A stretch of 64,000 bases of DNA from Candidatus Aminicenantota bacterium (GTDB taxonomy: Bacteria; Acidobacteriota; Aminicenantia; Aminicenantales; Saccharicenantaceae). Positions 27,919 through 36,709 of this stretch are shown here, one piece after another. Under the pieces are notes generated by a model. It saw nothing but the letters and a program-made list of their open reading frames with translations, ran no database searches and was not told where the DNA came from. Each line of letters starts with the position of its first letter. Position 1 is the stretch's first letter. The stretch is from positions 140,472 through 204,471 of the forward strand of contig JACIYI010000005.1 of the NCBI GenBank assembly GCA_014360005.1, read 5' to 3'. Position numbers and translations under genes: made by a program.

Positions 27919-28692
27919 ATGCTGGAAAACTTGCTCATCATCTTCAAGCACATGCAGTTCACCGATATCCTTGATATCCTGCTGCTGGCCTTCATACTAT
28001 ATTCCATCTTTGTCCTGATCAAAGACACCCGGGCTTACCAGGTGACCTGGGGCATCCTCCTGGTCCTGTTTTTCTTCCTGCTAACTCAGTGGGCCCGGCT
28101 GTACGTTTCCAACCGGATTATCAAATCCTTCATCAATTATCTGATCATTGCTATCATCGTTCTGTTCCAATCCGAACTGCGTCGCTTTTTTGCGGCCATC
28201 GGCTCCAGGGCTTTCCGGCGCCCGCTAAAAATTTACTCCCTCCAGGAAAAGCTGGATGATATTCTGCTGGCCGTGGATTACATGTCGCGGAAAAAAATCG
28301 GAGCCCTGATCGCCATCGAAAAAAAAATAGACCTTTCGCCTCATGCCGAGCGAGGCACCCCGGTTGAGGCCCTGGTCTCCAAGGACCTGCTGGTCAGCAT
28401 TTTTTTCCCAAAATCTCCCCTTCACGACGGGGCTGTCATCATTCGCGGCAACAGAATCATAGCTGCGGCCTGTCTTCTGCCGCTGCCCCAAACTCATACC
28501 CTTGGCGATAACTTTGCCACCAGGACCAGGCATCTGGCGGCCCTGGGCCTGGCTCAGCAAACCGATGCCGCGGTCATCGTGGTCTCCGAGCAAACCGGGG
28601 AAGTCTCCCTGGCGGTCCGGGGCCAGATCGAAAAGGTACCCGGCAAAGAGGTCTTAAAATCCAGATTGAACGAACATCTGAACATCAAGTGA
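27919..28692 (+). CDS. cdaA: Diadenylate cyclase CdaA (c-di-AMP synthase) with altered RHR motif
   Basis: The protein has 257 residues. Three TM segments occupy about residues 14-95, followed by the DAC domain. The DGA motif is intact (D170-G-A in SPLHDGAVII). The second signature, normally G-T-R-H-R-A-A, reads R-T-R204-H205-L206-A-A. I chose the ATG with GAGGGTGG nine bases upstream over a TTG nine bases earlier. CdaA condenses two ATP to c-di-AMP, which controls potassium and osmotic balance and cell-wall homeostasis. The order cdaA-cdaR-glmM is widely conserved and supports the assignment. Whether the Leu substitution lowers activity cannot be told from sequence. Confidence 0.93.
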   Translation: MLENLLIIFKHMQFTDILDILLLAFILYSIFVLIKDTRAYQVTWGILLVLFFFLLTQWARLYVSNRIIKSFINYLIIAIIVLFQSELRRFFAAIGSRAFRRPLKIYSLQEKLDDILLAVDYMSRKKIGALIAIEKKIDLSPHAERGTPVEALVSKDLLVSIFFPKSPLHDGAVIIRGNRIIAAACLLPLPQTHTLGDNFATRTRHLAALGLAQQTDAAVIVVSEQTGEVSLAVRGQIEKVPGKEVLKSRLNEHLNIK

Positions 28693-28697
28693 AGGTC

Positions 28698-29420
28698 ATG
28701 ATAAGAGATCTACTGGTCAGAAACTGGCAACTGAAGGTGCTGGCACTACTGCTGGCCCTGGTCCTGTGGATTATCCTGATACCGGAAGAAAAGACTTTCG
28801 CCGAGAAGAATCTGAGCCTCAACCTGGAACTGGTCAACATACCGCCCGAGGTCGAAATCCTGGAACCGCCTGATACCACCCTCAACCTAAAAGTCAGGGC
28901 CAGGAAGAGAATTATCAATGAATTGAGACCGGAAGACTTCTCGGCCCGTCTCGACTTGAGCCGGGCCAGTATCTACCAGCAGGAATACCTGATCGATACC
29001 AGCATGATCAAGACCCCTTCCGACGTGGAAATCGTCAATTTCAGCCCGGCCTACGTTCACATCAAGCTGGAAAGAACCAAAAAAATGGAGATGGAAGTGG
29101 TTCCGACCATCATCGGGCGGCTGCCAGAAGGTTACCGGCTGGAAAAGGTGGAGGTAACCCCGACCCGGGTGATGGTAGCCGGGCCGGAGAGCAAAATCCG
29201 CGCCCGGGATAAAGTCATAACCAGTCCCATAGATGCCTCCACTCTGACCGCCAGCGTCGTCCTGGAGGTAGACCTGATCCTGCCCAGGCCCGAGCTGCGG
29301 TTGCTGACGCCCTACCCCCGGGCCAGAGTCAACCTGGTGATAGAAAAAAAAGGTTCGGGAAGTTCGGCCCAGGGCGGCGGGAAACAGTCGGCCAGGTCTA
29401 CCGCTCCTGTCCGTAATTGA
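28698..29420 (+). CDS. cdaR: CdaA regulator CdaR (YbbR-domain protein)
   Basis: The protein has about 240 residues with one N-terminal TM (NWQLKVLALLLALVLWIILI) and about two YbbR-type beta domains outside the membrane. The PTxVxVxGPES-like segment VTPTRVMVAGPESKI is characteristic. The Gly/Ser-rich tail is probably disordered. In Firmicutes CdaR modulates CdaA. A GTG overlapping the cdaA stop is an alternative start nine bases earlier; the chosen ATG gives the usual family N-terminus. Confidence 0.9.
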   Translation: MIRDLLVRNWQLKVLALLLALVLWIILIPEEKTFAEKNLSLNLELVNIPPEVEILEPPDTTLNLKVRARKRIINELRPEDFSARLDLSRASIYQQEYLIDTSMIKTPSDVEIVNFSPAYVHIKLERTKKMEMEVVPTIIGRLPEGYRLEKVEVTPTRVMVAGPESKIRARDKVITSPIDASTLTASVVLEVDLILPRPELRLLTPYPRARVNLVIEKKGSGSSAQGGGKQSARSTAPVRN

Positions 29421-29491
29421 ACTTGTTTATAACTTGTGCCTCAGCCCAGCCTGACGGCCTTAAAAATAAAGGAAAAGGAAAGAAAAACGCC

Positions 29492-30835
29492 ATGCCCCAA
29501 CTTTTTGGAACCGACGGGCTCAGGGCCCGGGCCGGTGAATTTCCCCTGGACGAAAAATCGGTATTTTTACTGGGCCGGGCTCTGGCCGAACTCCTGAGCC
29601 GCCAGGGATTGCCGCCCAGGATTGTCAGCGGGCGTGATACCCGCCAATCGGGCCGCTGGCTGGAAGAATGCCTGATGGCCGGGTTTGCCAGGGGCGGTGG
29701 CCAAGCCTTCTCGGCCGGGGTTATCACCACCCCGGGCATTTCCTACCTGGTCAGGAGCCATGATTTCAGCGCCGGAGTGGTCATTTCCGCCTCACATAAT
29801 CCCTACCTTGATAACGGCATCAAAATCTTCTCTCACCGCGGAACCAAGATTGCCGAAGACTGGGAGGAACAGCTGGAAAAAGAAATTATGTTTGGGGTTC
29901 TCCCGTCAGGCGGGGTCAGAGAACCGGTCCTGCGGGTTAATGACCACCTGAAACAAGATTACCTGGATTTCCTGCGGCAGATCTATGCGGGACCGAGTGG
30001 CCAAAAACTAAAACTGGTGGTCGATTGCGCCAACGGGGCCAGCTCGGAACTGGCTCCCCTGCTCTTTTCCAGCCTGGGTTTCGAGGTGGTGACCATCAAC
30101 AGCCAGCCAGACGGTCAGAACATCAACCTGGACTGCGGTTCACTTCATCCAGAGAGGCTGGCCGAAACAGTCAGGGCCGAAAAAGCTGACCTGGGAGTGG
30201 CTTTTGACGGGGATGCCGACCGGGCCATCTGGTCTGACGAGAAGGGCCGCATTCTTAACGGTGACCATACCCTTTATGTCCAGGCCTGCCACTTAAAGGC
30301 CAAAAAGGCCCTGAAGAACAATACCGTGGTCGCCACCATCATGAGTAACATGGGTCTGGAAAAAATTCTGGAAGAAAACGGCATCAAGCTGCTGCGGACA
30401 AGAGTGGGCGACAAATATGTCCTGGATGAAATGCTAAAGAGCGATTATAACCTGGGCGGCGAACAATCCGGCCATACCATTTTCCTCGATCATTCCGTAG
30501 CCGGCGATGGCCTCCTGACCTCCTTAAAAATGCTGGAGGTTATGCTGGAAAAAGAGATGACCCTGTCCGAGCTGGTTAAGGATTTCCGGGAATTCCCGCA
30601 GATTTTGCTCAATGTCCAGGTCCAGGAGAAAGTCCCCCTGGCCGAAATACCCGGCTTCGAACAAGCGCTGGCCGAGGTCAAAAACAGCCTGGGTCGGTCC
30701 GGCCGGGTGGAAGTCCGGTACTCCGGCACCGAAATGCTGGCCCGGATAATGCTGGAAGGACCGGACCGGAAACAGATTGAAGACCTGGCCGGGAAAATCG
30801 CCAGAATCATAGAAAATCACTGCGGCCTGAAATAA
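29492..30835 (+). CDS. glmM: Phosphoglucosamine mutase
   Basis: The protein has 447 residues and converts glucosamine-6-phosphate to glucosamine-1-phosphate for UDP-GlcNAc. The chosen ATG gives the standard N-terminus PQLFGTDGLRA; a longer frame upstream adds 25 unrelated residues. The phosphoserine loop is ISASHNP with S101. The metal-binding loop is D239-G-D-A-D243-R. The sugar-binding GGEQSGH and the C-terminal phosphate-binding RYSGTE are present. It is the last gene of the ftsH-cdaA operon, as in many bacteria, where c-di-AMP and cell-wall synthesis are linked. Confidence 0.96.
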   Translation: MPQLFGTDGLRARAGEFPLDEKSVFLLGRALAELLSRQGLPPRIVSGRDTRQSGRWLEECLMAGFARGGGQAFSAGVITTPGISYLVRSHDFSAGVVISASHNPYLDNGIKIFSHRGTKIAEDWEEQLEKEIMFGVLPSGGVREPVLRVNDHLKQDYLDFLRQIYAGPSGQKLKLVVDCANGASSELAPLLFSSLGFEVVTINSQPDGQNINLDCGSLHPERLAETVRAEKADLGVAFDGDADRAIWSDEKGRILNGDHTLYVQACHLKAKKALKNNTVVATIMSNMGLEKILEENGIKLLRTRVGDKYVLDEMLKSDYNLGGEQSGHTIFLDHSVAGDGLLTSLKMLEVMLEKEMTLSELVKDFREFPQILLNVQVQEKVPLAEIPGFEQALAEVKNSLGRSGRVEVRYSGTEMLARIMLEGPDRKQIEDLAGKIARIIENHCGLK

Positions 30836-30930
30836 GATTAAGTTCAGGTGCGGGCTTTGGTGCTTCGGGAAATTTTAGTAAGCTAATAGCCTGGATTAAA
30901 AAATTAATAAACTTATCAAGGGAGGCTATA

Positions 30931-31644
30931 ATGCGACTGGCAGTAAATATCGATCATATCGCCACCATCAGGCAGGCCAGGCAGGCCCGGGAACCAGAGC
31001 CGCTGCTGGCGGCGCTGCTGGCCGAACAGGCTGGAGCCTGCGGCATCGTCTGTCATCTGCGCGGGGACCGGCGCCACATTCAGGAAAGGGACCTGAGGCT
31101 GCTGCGCCAGGTTATCAAGACCAAACTCAACCTGGAAATGGCCGCCACGCCCGAGATGTCAGCTATCGCCAGAAAGATTAAACCGGATGTGGTGTCGCTC
31201 GTCCCGGAAAGCCCGCAGGAAGTCACCACCCAGGGCGGCCTGGAAGTAATCAGCCAGCGGAAGCGCCTGGGGCCTTATATCGGGCAGTTGAAAAAGGCCG
31301 GCATCAGGGTCAGCATTTTCGTCGACCCGGAGGACAAGCAGATTGCTGCCTGCCGGGAGGTCGGGGTGGACCTGGTTGAAATCAACACCGGAAAATATGC
31401 CGAGGCCGAAAAAGAAAGAGAGAAAGAAAAGCACCTGGCCGTGATTAAACGGGCGGCCGCTTTTGCCCGGAGCCTGGGGCTGGAAGTGCATGCCGGGCAC
31501 GGCCTGGACTACCACAACGTAAAACCGATCGTGGCCATCGAGGACATCAGCGAGTTAAGCATCGGCTTTGCCATCGTGGCCCGGGCAGCCATCGTGGGAA
31601 TTTCCCGGGCGGTTCAGGAAATGCTGGCTTTGATCCAGGAATAA
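30931..31644 (+). CDS. pdxJ: Pyridoxine 5'-phosphate synthase
   Basis: The protein has 237 residues and starts behind AAGGGAGGCTATA. The N-terminus MRLAVNIDHIATIRQAR and the loop VHAGHGLDYHNV contain the conserved active-site His residues of PdxJ. PdxJ makes pyridoxine 5'-phosphate from 3-amino-1-hydroxyacetone phosphate and deoxyxylulose 5-phosphate. The next gene follows after 22 nt. The DXP-dependent vitamin B6 route is implied. Confidence 0.96.
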   Translation: MRLAVNIDHIATIRQARQAREPEPLLAALLAEQAGACGIVCHLRGDRRHIQERDLRLLRQVIKTKLNLEMAATPEMSAIARKIKPDVVSLVPESPQEVTTQGGLEVISQRKRLGPYIGQLKKAGIRVSIFVDPEDKQIAACREVGVDLVEINTGKYAEAEKEREKEKHLAVIKRAAAFARSLGLEVHAGHGLDYHNVKPIVAIEDISELSIGFAIVARAAIVGISRAVQEMLALIQE

Positions 31645-31666
31645 AACCCGGAGTCAAAGGAAGGCT

Positions 31667-32902
31667 ATGACCGAGTTAAAAGTAAATTTTTCCCGCCTGG
31701 TTAAAGACCTGGAAGAACTTGGCCAGATCGGCCAGGACCAGCGGGGCGGAATATCGCGGCCTTCTTTTAGCCTGCCGGACCTCGAAGCCAGAACCTGGCT
31801 CAGGAGAAAAATCGAAGAGGCCGGGCTGATATTCAGGCAGGACGGCGCCGGTAATATCTTCGGACGTCTACCCGGGGCCCAGCCACAGGAGGTCCTGGCC
31901 GGCTCCCATCTTGATACGGTGATAAACGGCGGCCGTTACGATGGTTCGGTCGGAGTCCTGGCCGCCCTGGAAGCCCTGCGCCGAATAAAAGAAGAAAATA
32001 TCTGCCTTAAAAAAACCCTGGAAATGGTTTCTTTCACTGATGAAGAGGGCAATCTGGTGGGCGATTTTCTGGGTAGTCGGGCCTTTACCGGGCAGCTCCT
32101 GGTGGACCAGCTAAAAAACGCCCGCACCCAGTTCGGCCATCCGCTGGAAGAAATCCTGCAGAAGGCCGGGTTGTCCATTGATTCCGTGCTGGGAACAGCC
32201 GCGGAGAGACCGGAAGTGGCTGCCTTCCTGGAAATCCACATCGAGCAGGGGCCGGTGCTGGAGGAAGAAGGCGTCCCCCTGGGCCTGGTTGCTTCCATCG
32301 CCGGCAAACGTTATTACCAGGCCACCTTCGTCGGCCGGCCGGGACATGCCGGGACCACGCCCCTTGAACTCAGGCAGGATGCCTTTATTGCCCTGGCCGA
32401 TTTTGCCCTCCGGGCCACCCAGCTGGTGGCCAGGAAATATTACGGCAACACCATTACCATCGGTCGGGTGCTGCTGAGGCCCGGTTCTTTTTCCATCATC
32501 CCGGGCGAAGCTGATTTTACTCTCGACCTGAGGAGCCAGGACCTGTCATCTCTCCAGACCATGGAAGAAGAAGTCCTGGGGCTGGCGGCGGAAGTGGCTT
32601 CCACCCGGGGCCTGGCCTTTTACCGGAAGCTAGTCGACAGAACCGAGCCGGTAATAATCAAGTCTGAAATGCTGGACCGGCTAAAAGAGCTCTGCCATAA
32701 ACTGGGATACGAATACCGGCTGATTCCGAGCGGGGCCGGTCATGACGCCCAGATTCTGGCGGCCATCTGCCCGGTGGCCATGATTTTCATTCCTTCTGTT
32801 GACGGGATCAGTCATACCCCGGAGGAAGCCATCAACCTGGAAGACCTGGAAAAAGCGGCCAACCTTCTGCTACAGGCCTTACTCAGCCTGGCCTCAGAAT
32901 AA
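31667..32902 (+). CDS. M20-family amidohydrolase (allantoate amidohydrolase / N-carbamoyl-amino-acid hydrolase type)
   Basis: The protein has 411 residues. Dinuclear zinc motifs are GSHLDTV, GGRYDGSVG, FTDEEGN and EIHIEQGPVLE, the last being diagnostic for the hydantoinase/carbamoylase (AllC/HyuC) branch. The dimerisation insert with GRPGHAGTTPLELRQD is typical. Reactions in this branch remove carbamoyl or related groups from amino acids or allantoate in the cytoplasm. No hydantoinase or allantoinase gene is nearby, so the substrate is open. Translational spacing suggests co-transcription with pdxJ. Confidence 0.88.
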   Translation: MTELKVNFSRLVKDLEELGQIGQDQRGGISRPSFSLPDLEARTWLRRKIEEAGLIFRQDGAGNIFGRLPGAQPQEVLAGSHLDTVINGGRYDGSVGVLAALEALRRIKEENICLKKTLEMVSFTDEEGNLVGDFLGSRAFTGQLLVDQLKNARTQFGHPLEEILQKAGLSIDSVLGTAAERPEVAAFLEIHIEQGPVLEEEGVPLGLVASIAGKRYYQATFVGRPGHAGTTPLELRQDAFIALADFALRATQLVARKYYGNTITIGRVLLRPGSFSIIPGEADFTLDLRSQDLSSLQTMEEEVLGLAAEVASTRGLAFYRKLVDRTEPVIIKSEMLDRLKELCHKLGYEYRLIPSGAGHDAQILAAICPVAMIFIPSVDGISHTPEEAINLEDLEKAANLLLQALLSLASE

Positions 32903-32905
32903 TCC

Positions 32906-32929
32906 GGGCCGCCCCGCCAGCTGCGGCCC
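32906..32929. terminator. Hairpin between convergent genes
   Basis: A perfect 7-bp GGGCCGC / GCGGCCC stem with a 10-nt loop fills the 27-nt gap between two convergent stop codons. It lacks a T tract on either strand, so its terminator role is only likely from position. Confidence 0.35.
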
Positions 32930-33352
32930 TCAGGTATCCTCGGTTCCAAGGAAGACCTTTCTCATTTCCTTTAACAGGGAACGCCGTTTCTTTTCGGCCA
33001 GCATTTTTTCCTTAGCCCGTTTCGACCTTTTTCTTTTCTGGCGTCGGATCTTTTCAATCCGCTGCTGCTCTTCGGTTTCCTTGCCCTGGACTTGGGCTTC
33101 CAGTTTTTCCACCAGGATCCGCCTGGCCAGAAAGCGGTTGATGGCCTGGGACCGCTCCTGCTGGCACTTAACTTCAATTCCTGTCGGCAGGTGCTTGAGA
33201 TAGACGCAGGTAGCTGATTTGTTGACTTTCTGCCCACCCTTGCCCTGGGAGCGGATGAATTTTTCCTCCAGGTCGGATTCCTTGATGCCAAGGCGGGTCA
33301 TCCGCTCCAGCAGGTCTTTTTCTTTTTCGGGCCTAACCGGAAACATTCCCAT
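32930..33352 (-). CDS. Peptide-chain-release-factor-like protein (GGQ domain, ribosome rescue type)
   Basis: The protein has 140 residues. It has the class I release-factor catalytic loop R-S-Q-G-K-G-G-Q-K-V-N-K with GGQ at 39-41. It lacks the stop-codon recognition domains of RF1 and RF2. The C-terminal 60 residues are very rich in Lys and Arg, like the ribosome-binding tail of ArfB/YaeJ and mtRF-R. It probably hydrolyses peptidyl-tRNA on stalled ribosomes. The exact orthology (ArfB or another stand-alone GGQ family) is not certain. Confidence 0.88.
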   Translation of the reverse strand: MGMFPVRPEKEKDLLERMTRLGIKESDLEEKFIRSQGKGGQKVNKSATCVYLKHLPTGIEVKCQQERSQAINRFLARRILVEKLEAQVQGKETEEQQRIEKIRRQKRKRSKRAKEKMLAEKKRRSLLKEMRKVFLGTEDT

Positions 33353-33626
33353 TTTGAGAACCTCTTGGCTTTTATTTTACAACATCGGGCCGGCTGGTGA
33401 TACCAGGCGATAGCCAAATAAATAATAAAACTTCTGCGGGCCAGGATTTTCTGACCGTCCTCCGGCCTGAAGGGGCTGGAAGTCGAGCTTACCAGAAGGG
33501 ACGGCGATAGCTGCCGTTGAAAAAATGAACTTCAGAGTCAAAAAAAGGCTGGCCTGAGCGCACTCATTCCATCCTGTTTGCTGGTGCACCACCCTGAATA
33601 AAAACGCCAGAATGACCACGTTTAAT
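33353..33626. other. Divergent intergenic region
   Basis: This is the upstream space shared by the release-factor-like and M14 peptidase genes. I see no credible ORF, RNA gene or strong hairpin. Confidence 0.35.
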
Positions 33627-33655
33627 TTGACCGGTGGCGGGCAAAAGATTAAACT
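33627..33655 (+). promoter_or_regulatory. Promoter of the M14 peptidase gene
   Basis: TTGACC, 17-nt spacer, TAAACT. The -10 is part of a 13-nt segment, TTAAACTTAGACT (33649-33661), repeated exactly in the promoter of the DUF6305 gene. The leader would be about 110 nt. Confidence 0.55.
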
Positions 33656-33771
33656 TAGACTCTTATAAAAGAAACTAGTCTTAAAACTCTGAGCCCGGCC
33701 TCAGACAGAATAACTACAGAAAAAGACGTAAAAAGAGCTAAAGCTTGAAATCAAGATAAAGGATGAAGCCC

Positions 33772-35505
33772 ATGATTTTCAGAAAGCCTGCCCTGAAAGC
33801 ATCGTCATTTATCATTCTAAGCCTTTTAATGCTGGCCTCCCGGCCAGCCTTCTCGGTTGACGGCCCCGGTCAGCAAAAAACCAGGCCGTCCAAAAACCAG
33901 CCCACCCTGGAGATTAAGCCTCAGCCAGTCCCCGAGAATCTGCTGACGGTGGCTGAAAAAAGCAATTTCACGGCTACTTCTCGCTACCAGGAGGTCCTGG
34001 ATTTAATCAGGGAACTGCAAAAATTAAGTCCCAGCCTGGTTGTAGAAAATATAGGAACAACGGCCGAGGGAAGGTCTATCCCGATGCTGGTCATCAGCAA
34101 TCCGCCCGTTGCCAGTCCCCAGACTGCTCGTAGTCTCAAGAAGACGGCTGTCTACATCCAGGCCAATATTCACGCCGGTGAAGTGGAAGGCAAGGAAGCT
34201 TCGTTGATGCTGGCCCGGGAAATCCTGCTTCACCCCAACCATCCCTATCTGCAAAACCTGGTCATCCTGATTGTTCCCAACCTGAATGCCGACGGCAACG
34301 AGCGGATCAGCCCGGAAAACCGGCGTCAGCAGCCGGGCCCGGAACAGGGAGTGGGCCAGCGCCAGAATGCTCTGAACTTAGACCTCAACCGCGACGCCGT
34401 CAAGCTGGAAAGCCCCGAGATGAGGGCAGTGGTCAAGAATATCCTCAACCGCTGGGACCCGTTGTTGATTGTCGATTGCCATACCACTGACGGTGCCTAC
34501 CACGAAGAAACCATCACTTACTCCTGGCCCCTCAATCCCAACGGCGACCCCGAGCTTCTGGACTATCAGCGCCAGACCCTGCTTCCGGCCATCGTCAAGA
34601 CCTTGAAGGAAAGGTATAACACCCTGGCTGTGCCCTACGGCATGTTCCGGGACTGGCGTGACCCTTCCAAAGGCTGGGTAACCTTTGAGCCACAGCCCAG
34701 GTACTTCACCAATTACACCGGCCTCAGAAACCGTATCTCCATCCTGGATGAGAATTATGTCCATGCCGACTACAGGACCAGGGTGATGAGCTGTTTCTAC
34801 TTTTTGAAAGCCATCCTGGATTATGCTTCCACCCGGACGGCAGAGATTCAGAAGATGGTAGAAGAGGCTGACCGGCGAACGGTCCAGCTGGGATTGCTCC
34901 CCGAAGGCAAGAAGTTCGCGGTTGAGTTCGACCTCCAGCCCCTGCCCGGTCCGGTCACCATCAATGCTTATGAACTGGAAGTTACTGAAAGACCCGGCGG
35001 CGGTTTCCCCCAGTTAAAACCGACCGACAAAAAGAAACCGGTGACCGTTCCCTACCTGGCCAATTATCTTCCCAAAAGAACCGTTTCCTATCCCTTTGCT
35101 TACCTGGTTACGGTGCCCGACCCGGAGATAAAAGACCGGCTCCTGGCCCATGGTCTCCTGGTTGAAACCCTGACGGCCGAGGTCAGTCTGGAAGTCGAAG
35201 TTTTCCTGCCCAAGGAGCTGAAAGCCGCCGAGCGGTCCTTCCAGGGTCATCACCTCAACCAGCTCAAAGGGGAATACCGGAAGGAAACCAGAAACTTCCC
35301 GGCCGGGACGCTGCTGGTCAGGACGGCTCAGCCGCTAGGCATTCTGGCGGCCTGCCTGCTGGAGCCGGAAAGTGATGACGGCCTGGTGGTCTGGAACTTT
35401 TTTGACCGCTACCTGGCCGGCCAGTGGCAGCGGGGGTTCAGCGAGCTTCCGGTTTACCGTCTGCTGCAACCTGCCAGTTTGCCGGCCCTTAGATTGGAGA
35501 GGTAG
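33772..35505 (+). CDS. Secreted M14-family zinc carboxypeptidase
   Basis: The protein has 577 residues from an ATG with AAAGG eight bases upstream; an ATG nine bases earlier is too close to that site. A signal peptide is visible (SSFIILSLLMLASRPAFS). Zinc ligands fit M14: H134-A-G-E137 in NIHAGEVEGKEA, and H237 in VDCHTTDGAYH. NLNADGNER and LDLNRDAVKLE carry the substrate-binding Asn-Arg segment. The C-terminal 200 residues form an extra domain of unknown role. It likely trims peptides in the periplasm or outside. Confidence 0.87.
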   Translation: MIFRKPALKASSFIILSLLMLASRPAFSVDGPGQQKTRPSKNQPTLEIKPQPVPENLLTVAEKSNFTATSRYQEVLDLIRELQKLSPSLVVENIGTTAEGRSIPMLVISNPPVASPQTARSLKKTAVYIQANIHAGEVEGKEASLMLAREILLHPNHPYLQNLVILIVPNLNADGNERISPENRRQQPGPEQGVGQRQNALNLDLNRDAVKLESPEMRAVVKNILNRWDPLLIVDCHTTDGAYHEETITYSWPLNPNGDPELLDYQRQTLLPAIVKTLKERYNTLAVPYGMFRDWRDPSKGWVTFEPQPRYFTNYTGLRNRISILDENYVHADYRTRVMSCFYFLKAILDYASTRTAEIQKMVEEADRRTVQLGLLPEGKKFAVEFDLQPLPGPVTINAYELEVTERPGGGFPQLKPTDKKKPVTVPYLANYLPKRTVSYPFAYLVTVPDPEIKDRLLAHGLLVETLTAEVSLEVEVFLPKELKAAERSFQGHHLNQLKGEYRKETRNFPAGTLLVRTAQPLGILAACLLEPESDDGLVVWNFFDRYLAGQWQRGFSELPVYRLLQPASLPALRLER

Positions 35506-35726
35506 CAAGGGCCGGCCGACCCGGGTTGCCCGACTGAAAAGCACTGGCTGGCAGCCTGGTTAGTGCCACCCGGTTTGGGCCTGGATTCAGGCCGGCTTCT
35601 GTCAGACAGTCTACCTACGGTAGGGACAAAACTAAACTCTGGCCAGTCTTAAATAAAATGCAGCCAGCTAGAAAACATTCGATTAAAATCATCAGGGGCA
35701 GATGAAGTTTGCGGGATTGAAGGCGG
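35506..35726. other. Gap between convergent genes
   Basis: It contains a GGCCTG-GATT-CAGGCC hairpin at 35578-35593 without a T tract. No ORF or RNA gene is visible. Confidence 0.3.
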
Positions 35727-36644
35727 TTACTTTCTGGCGGGCTTTTTCTTGGGTGCCTTTCCTCCGGTTTTCCTGGCTTTAGCCTTTATAGCCGGTTTTT
35801 CCTTTTCTGTTTTTTCTTTTTCAGTTTTTTCCCTAGTCACTCTTTCTTTGCTGGCAGCAATCAGGTACTTGCCGCAGTTTTCGCAGACATAAATATCGTT
35901 GCTTTCCTCAATAGCCGAAGCCATCTGGGTGGAAACGCTCATGTTGCAGCTACGGCAGGCTCCATCCACCACTTCGGCCACCGCATAACCGTAACGTTCC
36001 ATCAGCAAATCAAAACGGGCCAGCAAAGACTGGTCCAGGTCTTCCCGGATCAGGTTGCGGTGCTTCTGCAGTTCTTCCAGCTTGTCTTTGGGGGCCCGCC
36101 TCATCCTGATTTCAATGTCCTGCAGTTTCTTGAGCAGGCTGGCCCGGTTGATAATCTTATCTTCCCTGGGGAAGGAAAATTGAATTTCCGACAGGACGGC
36201 ATAAAGTTCGTTCTTATCCCTGGCGTTAATAATCCTAAATCTGTTTTCCGGCTTGATCAGGAAGCGGGCCAGCCCGGCAAAAAGATGATTAAAAAGGCCG
36301 GGAATGGTCGGGTTCCAGATAACCAGGATAATCAGGTTGACCGGCTGGCCGTCCGGAGCCTGAAAATCAATACCGACGGGCGAGCGGCCGACAGCCACCG
36401 CGATCTGGTTTTCGGTGTCAACCCGGGCGTGGGGCACGGCAATCCCGTGTCCCAGGGCGGTGGATTCCAGGTTTTCCCGGTCGACAATCCGGGTCATGGT
36501 CAGGTCTTTGTTAATGATCAGCTTTTGTTTGACCAGGCTGTCCAGGAGTTCCTCGATGGCCTCTAGTTTATCCTGGCTCTTAAGTTCAAAGATTATCTGG
36601 GAGGGCTTTAAGAATTCGCCGAAAGTTGTCTCTCTGAGGTTCAT
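35727..36644 (-). CDS. PTS EIIA (PtsN-like) domain fused to coiled coil and C4 zinc ribbon
   Basis: The protein has 305 residues in three parts. Residues 1-155 form a fructose/Ntr-type EIIA domain with the phosphorylatable His at H72 in GHGIAVPHARVD. Residues about 165-222 form a charged helical segment, probably coiled coil. Residues 228-262 form a C4 zinc ribbon with C230-x2-C233 and C254-x2-C257, of the zf-RING_7/FlgZ type. A Lys-rich, low-complexity tail closes the protein. EIIA-Ntr domains regulate nitrogen, potassium and stress functions through phosphorylation. Zinc-ribbon coiled-coil proteins bind proteins or nucleic acids. The fusion suggests a phospho-controlled adaptor; this is inference. 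No EI, HPr or PTS permease is in the window. No clear Shine-Dalgarno precedes the start. Confidence 0.85.
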   Translation of the reverse strand: MNLRETTFGEFLKPSQIIFELKSQDKLEAIEELLDSLVKQKLIINKDLTMTRIVDRENLESTALGHGIAVPHARVDTENQIAVAVGRSPVGIDFQAPDGQPVNLIILVIWNPTIPGLFNHLFAGLARFLIKPENRFRIINARDKNELYAVLSEIQFSFPREDKIINRASLLKKLQDIEIRMRRAPKDKLEELQKHRNLIREDLDQSLLARFDLLMERYGYAVAEVVDGACRSCNMSVSTQMASAIEESNDIYVCENCGKYLIAASKERVTREKTEKEKTEKEKPAIKAKARKTGGKAPKKKPARK

Positions 36645-36709
36645 GTCCGGTCAGGTATTGATTGTATCACAACCTCTGAGTTTTGCAATAACCAGAAAAA
36701 ATTTACCGC

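Noticed and set aside
35578..35593. GGCCTG/CAGGCC hairpin as a terminator of the M14 gene
   Set aside because: The stem is only 6 bp and no T tract follows on either strand.
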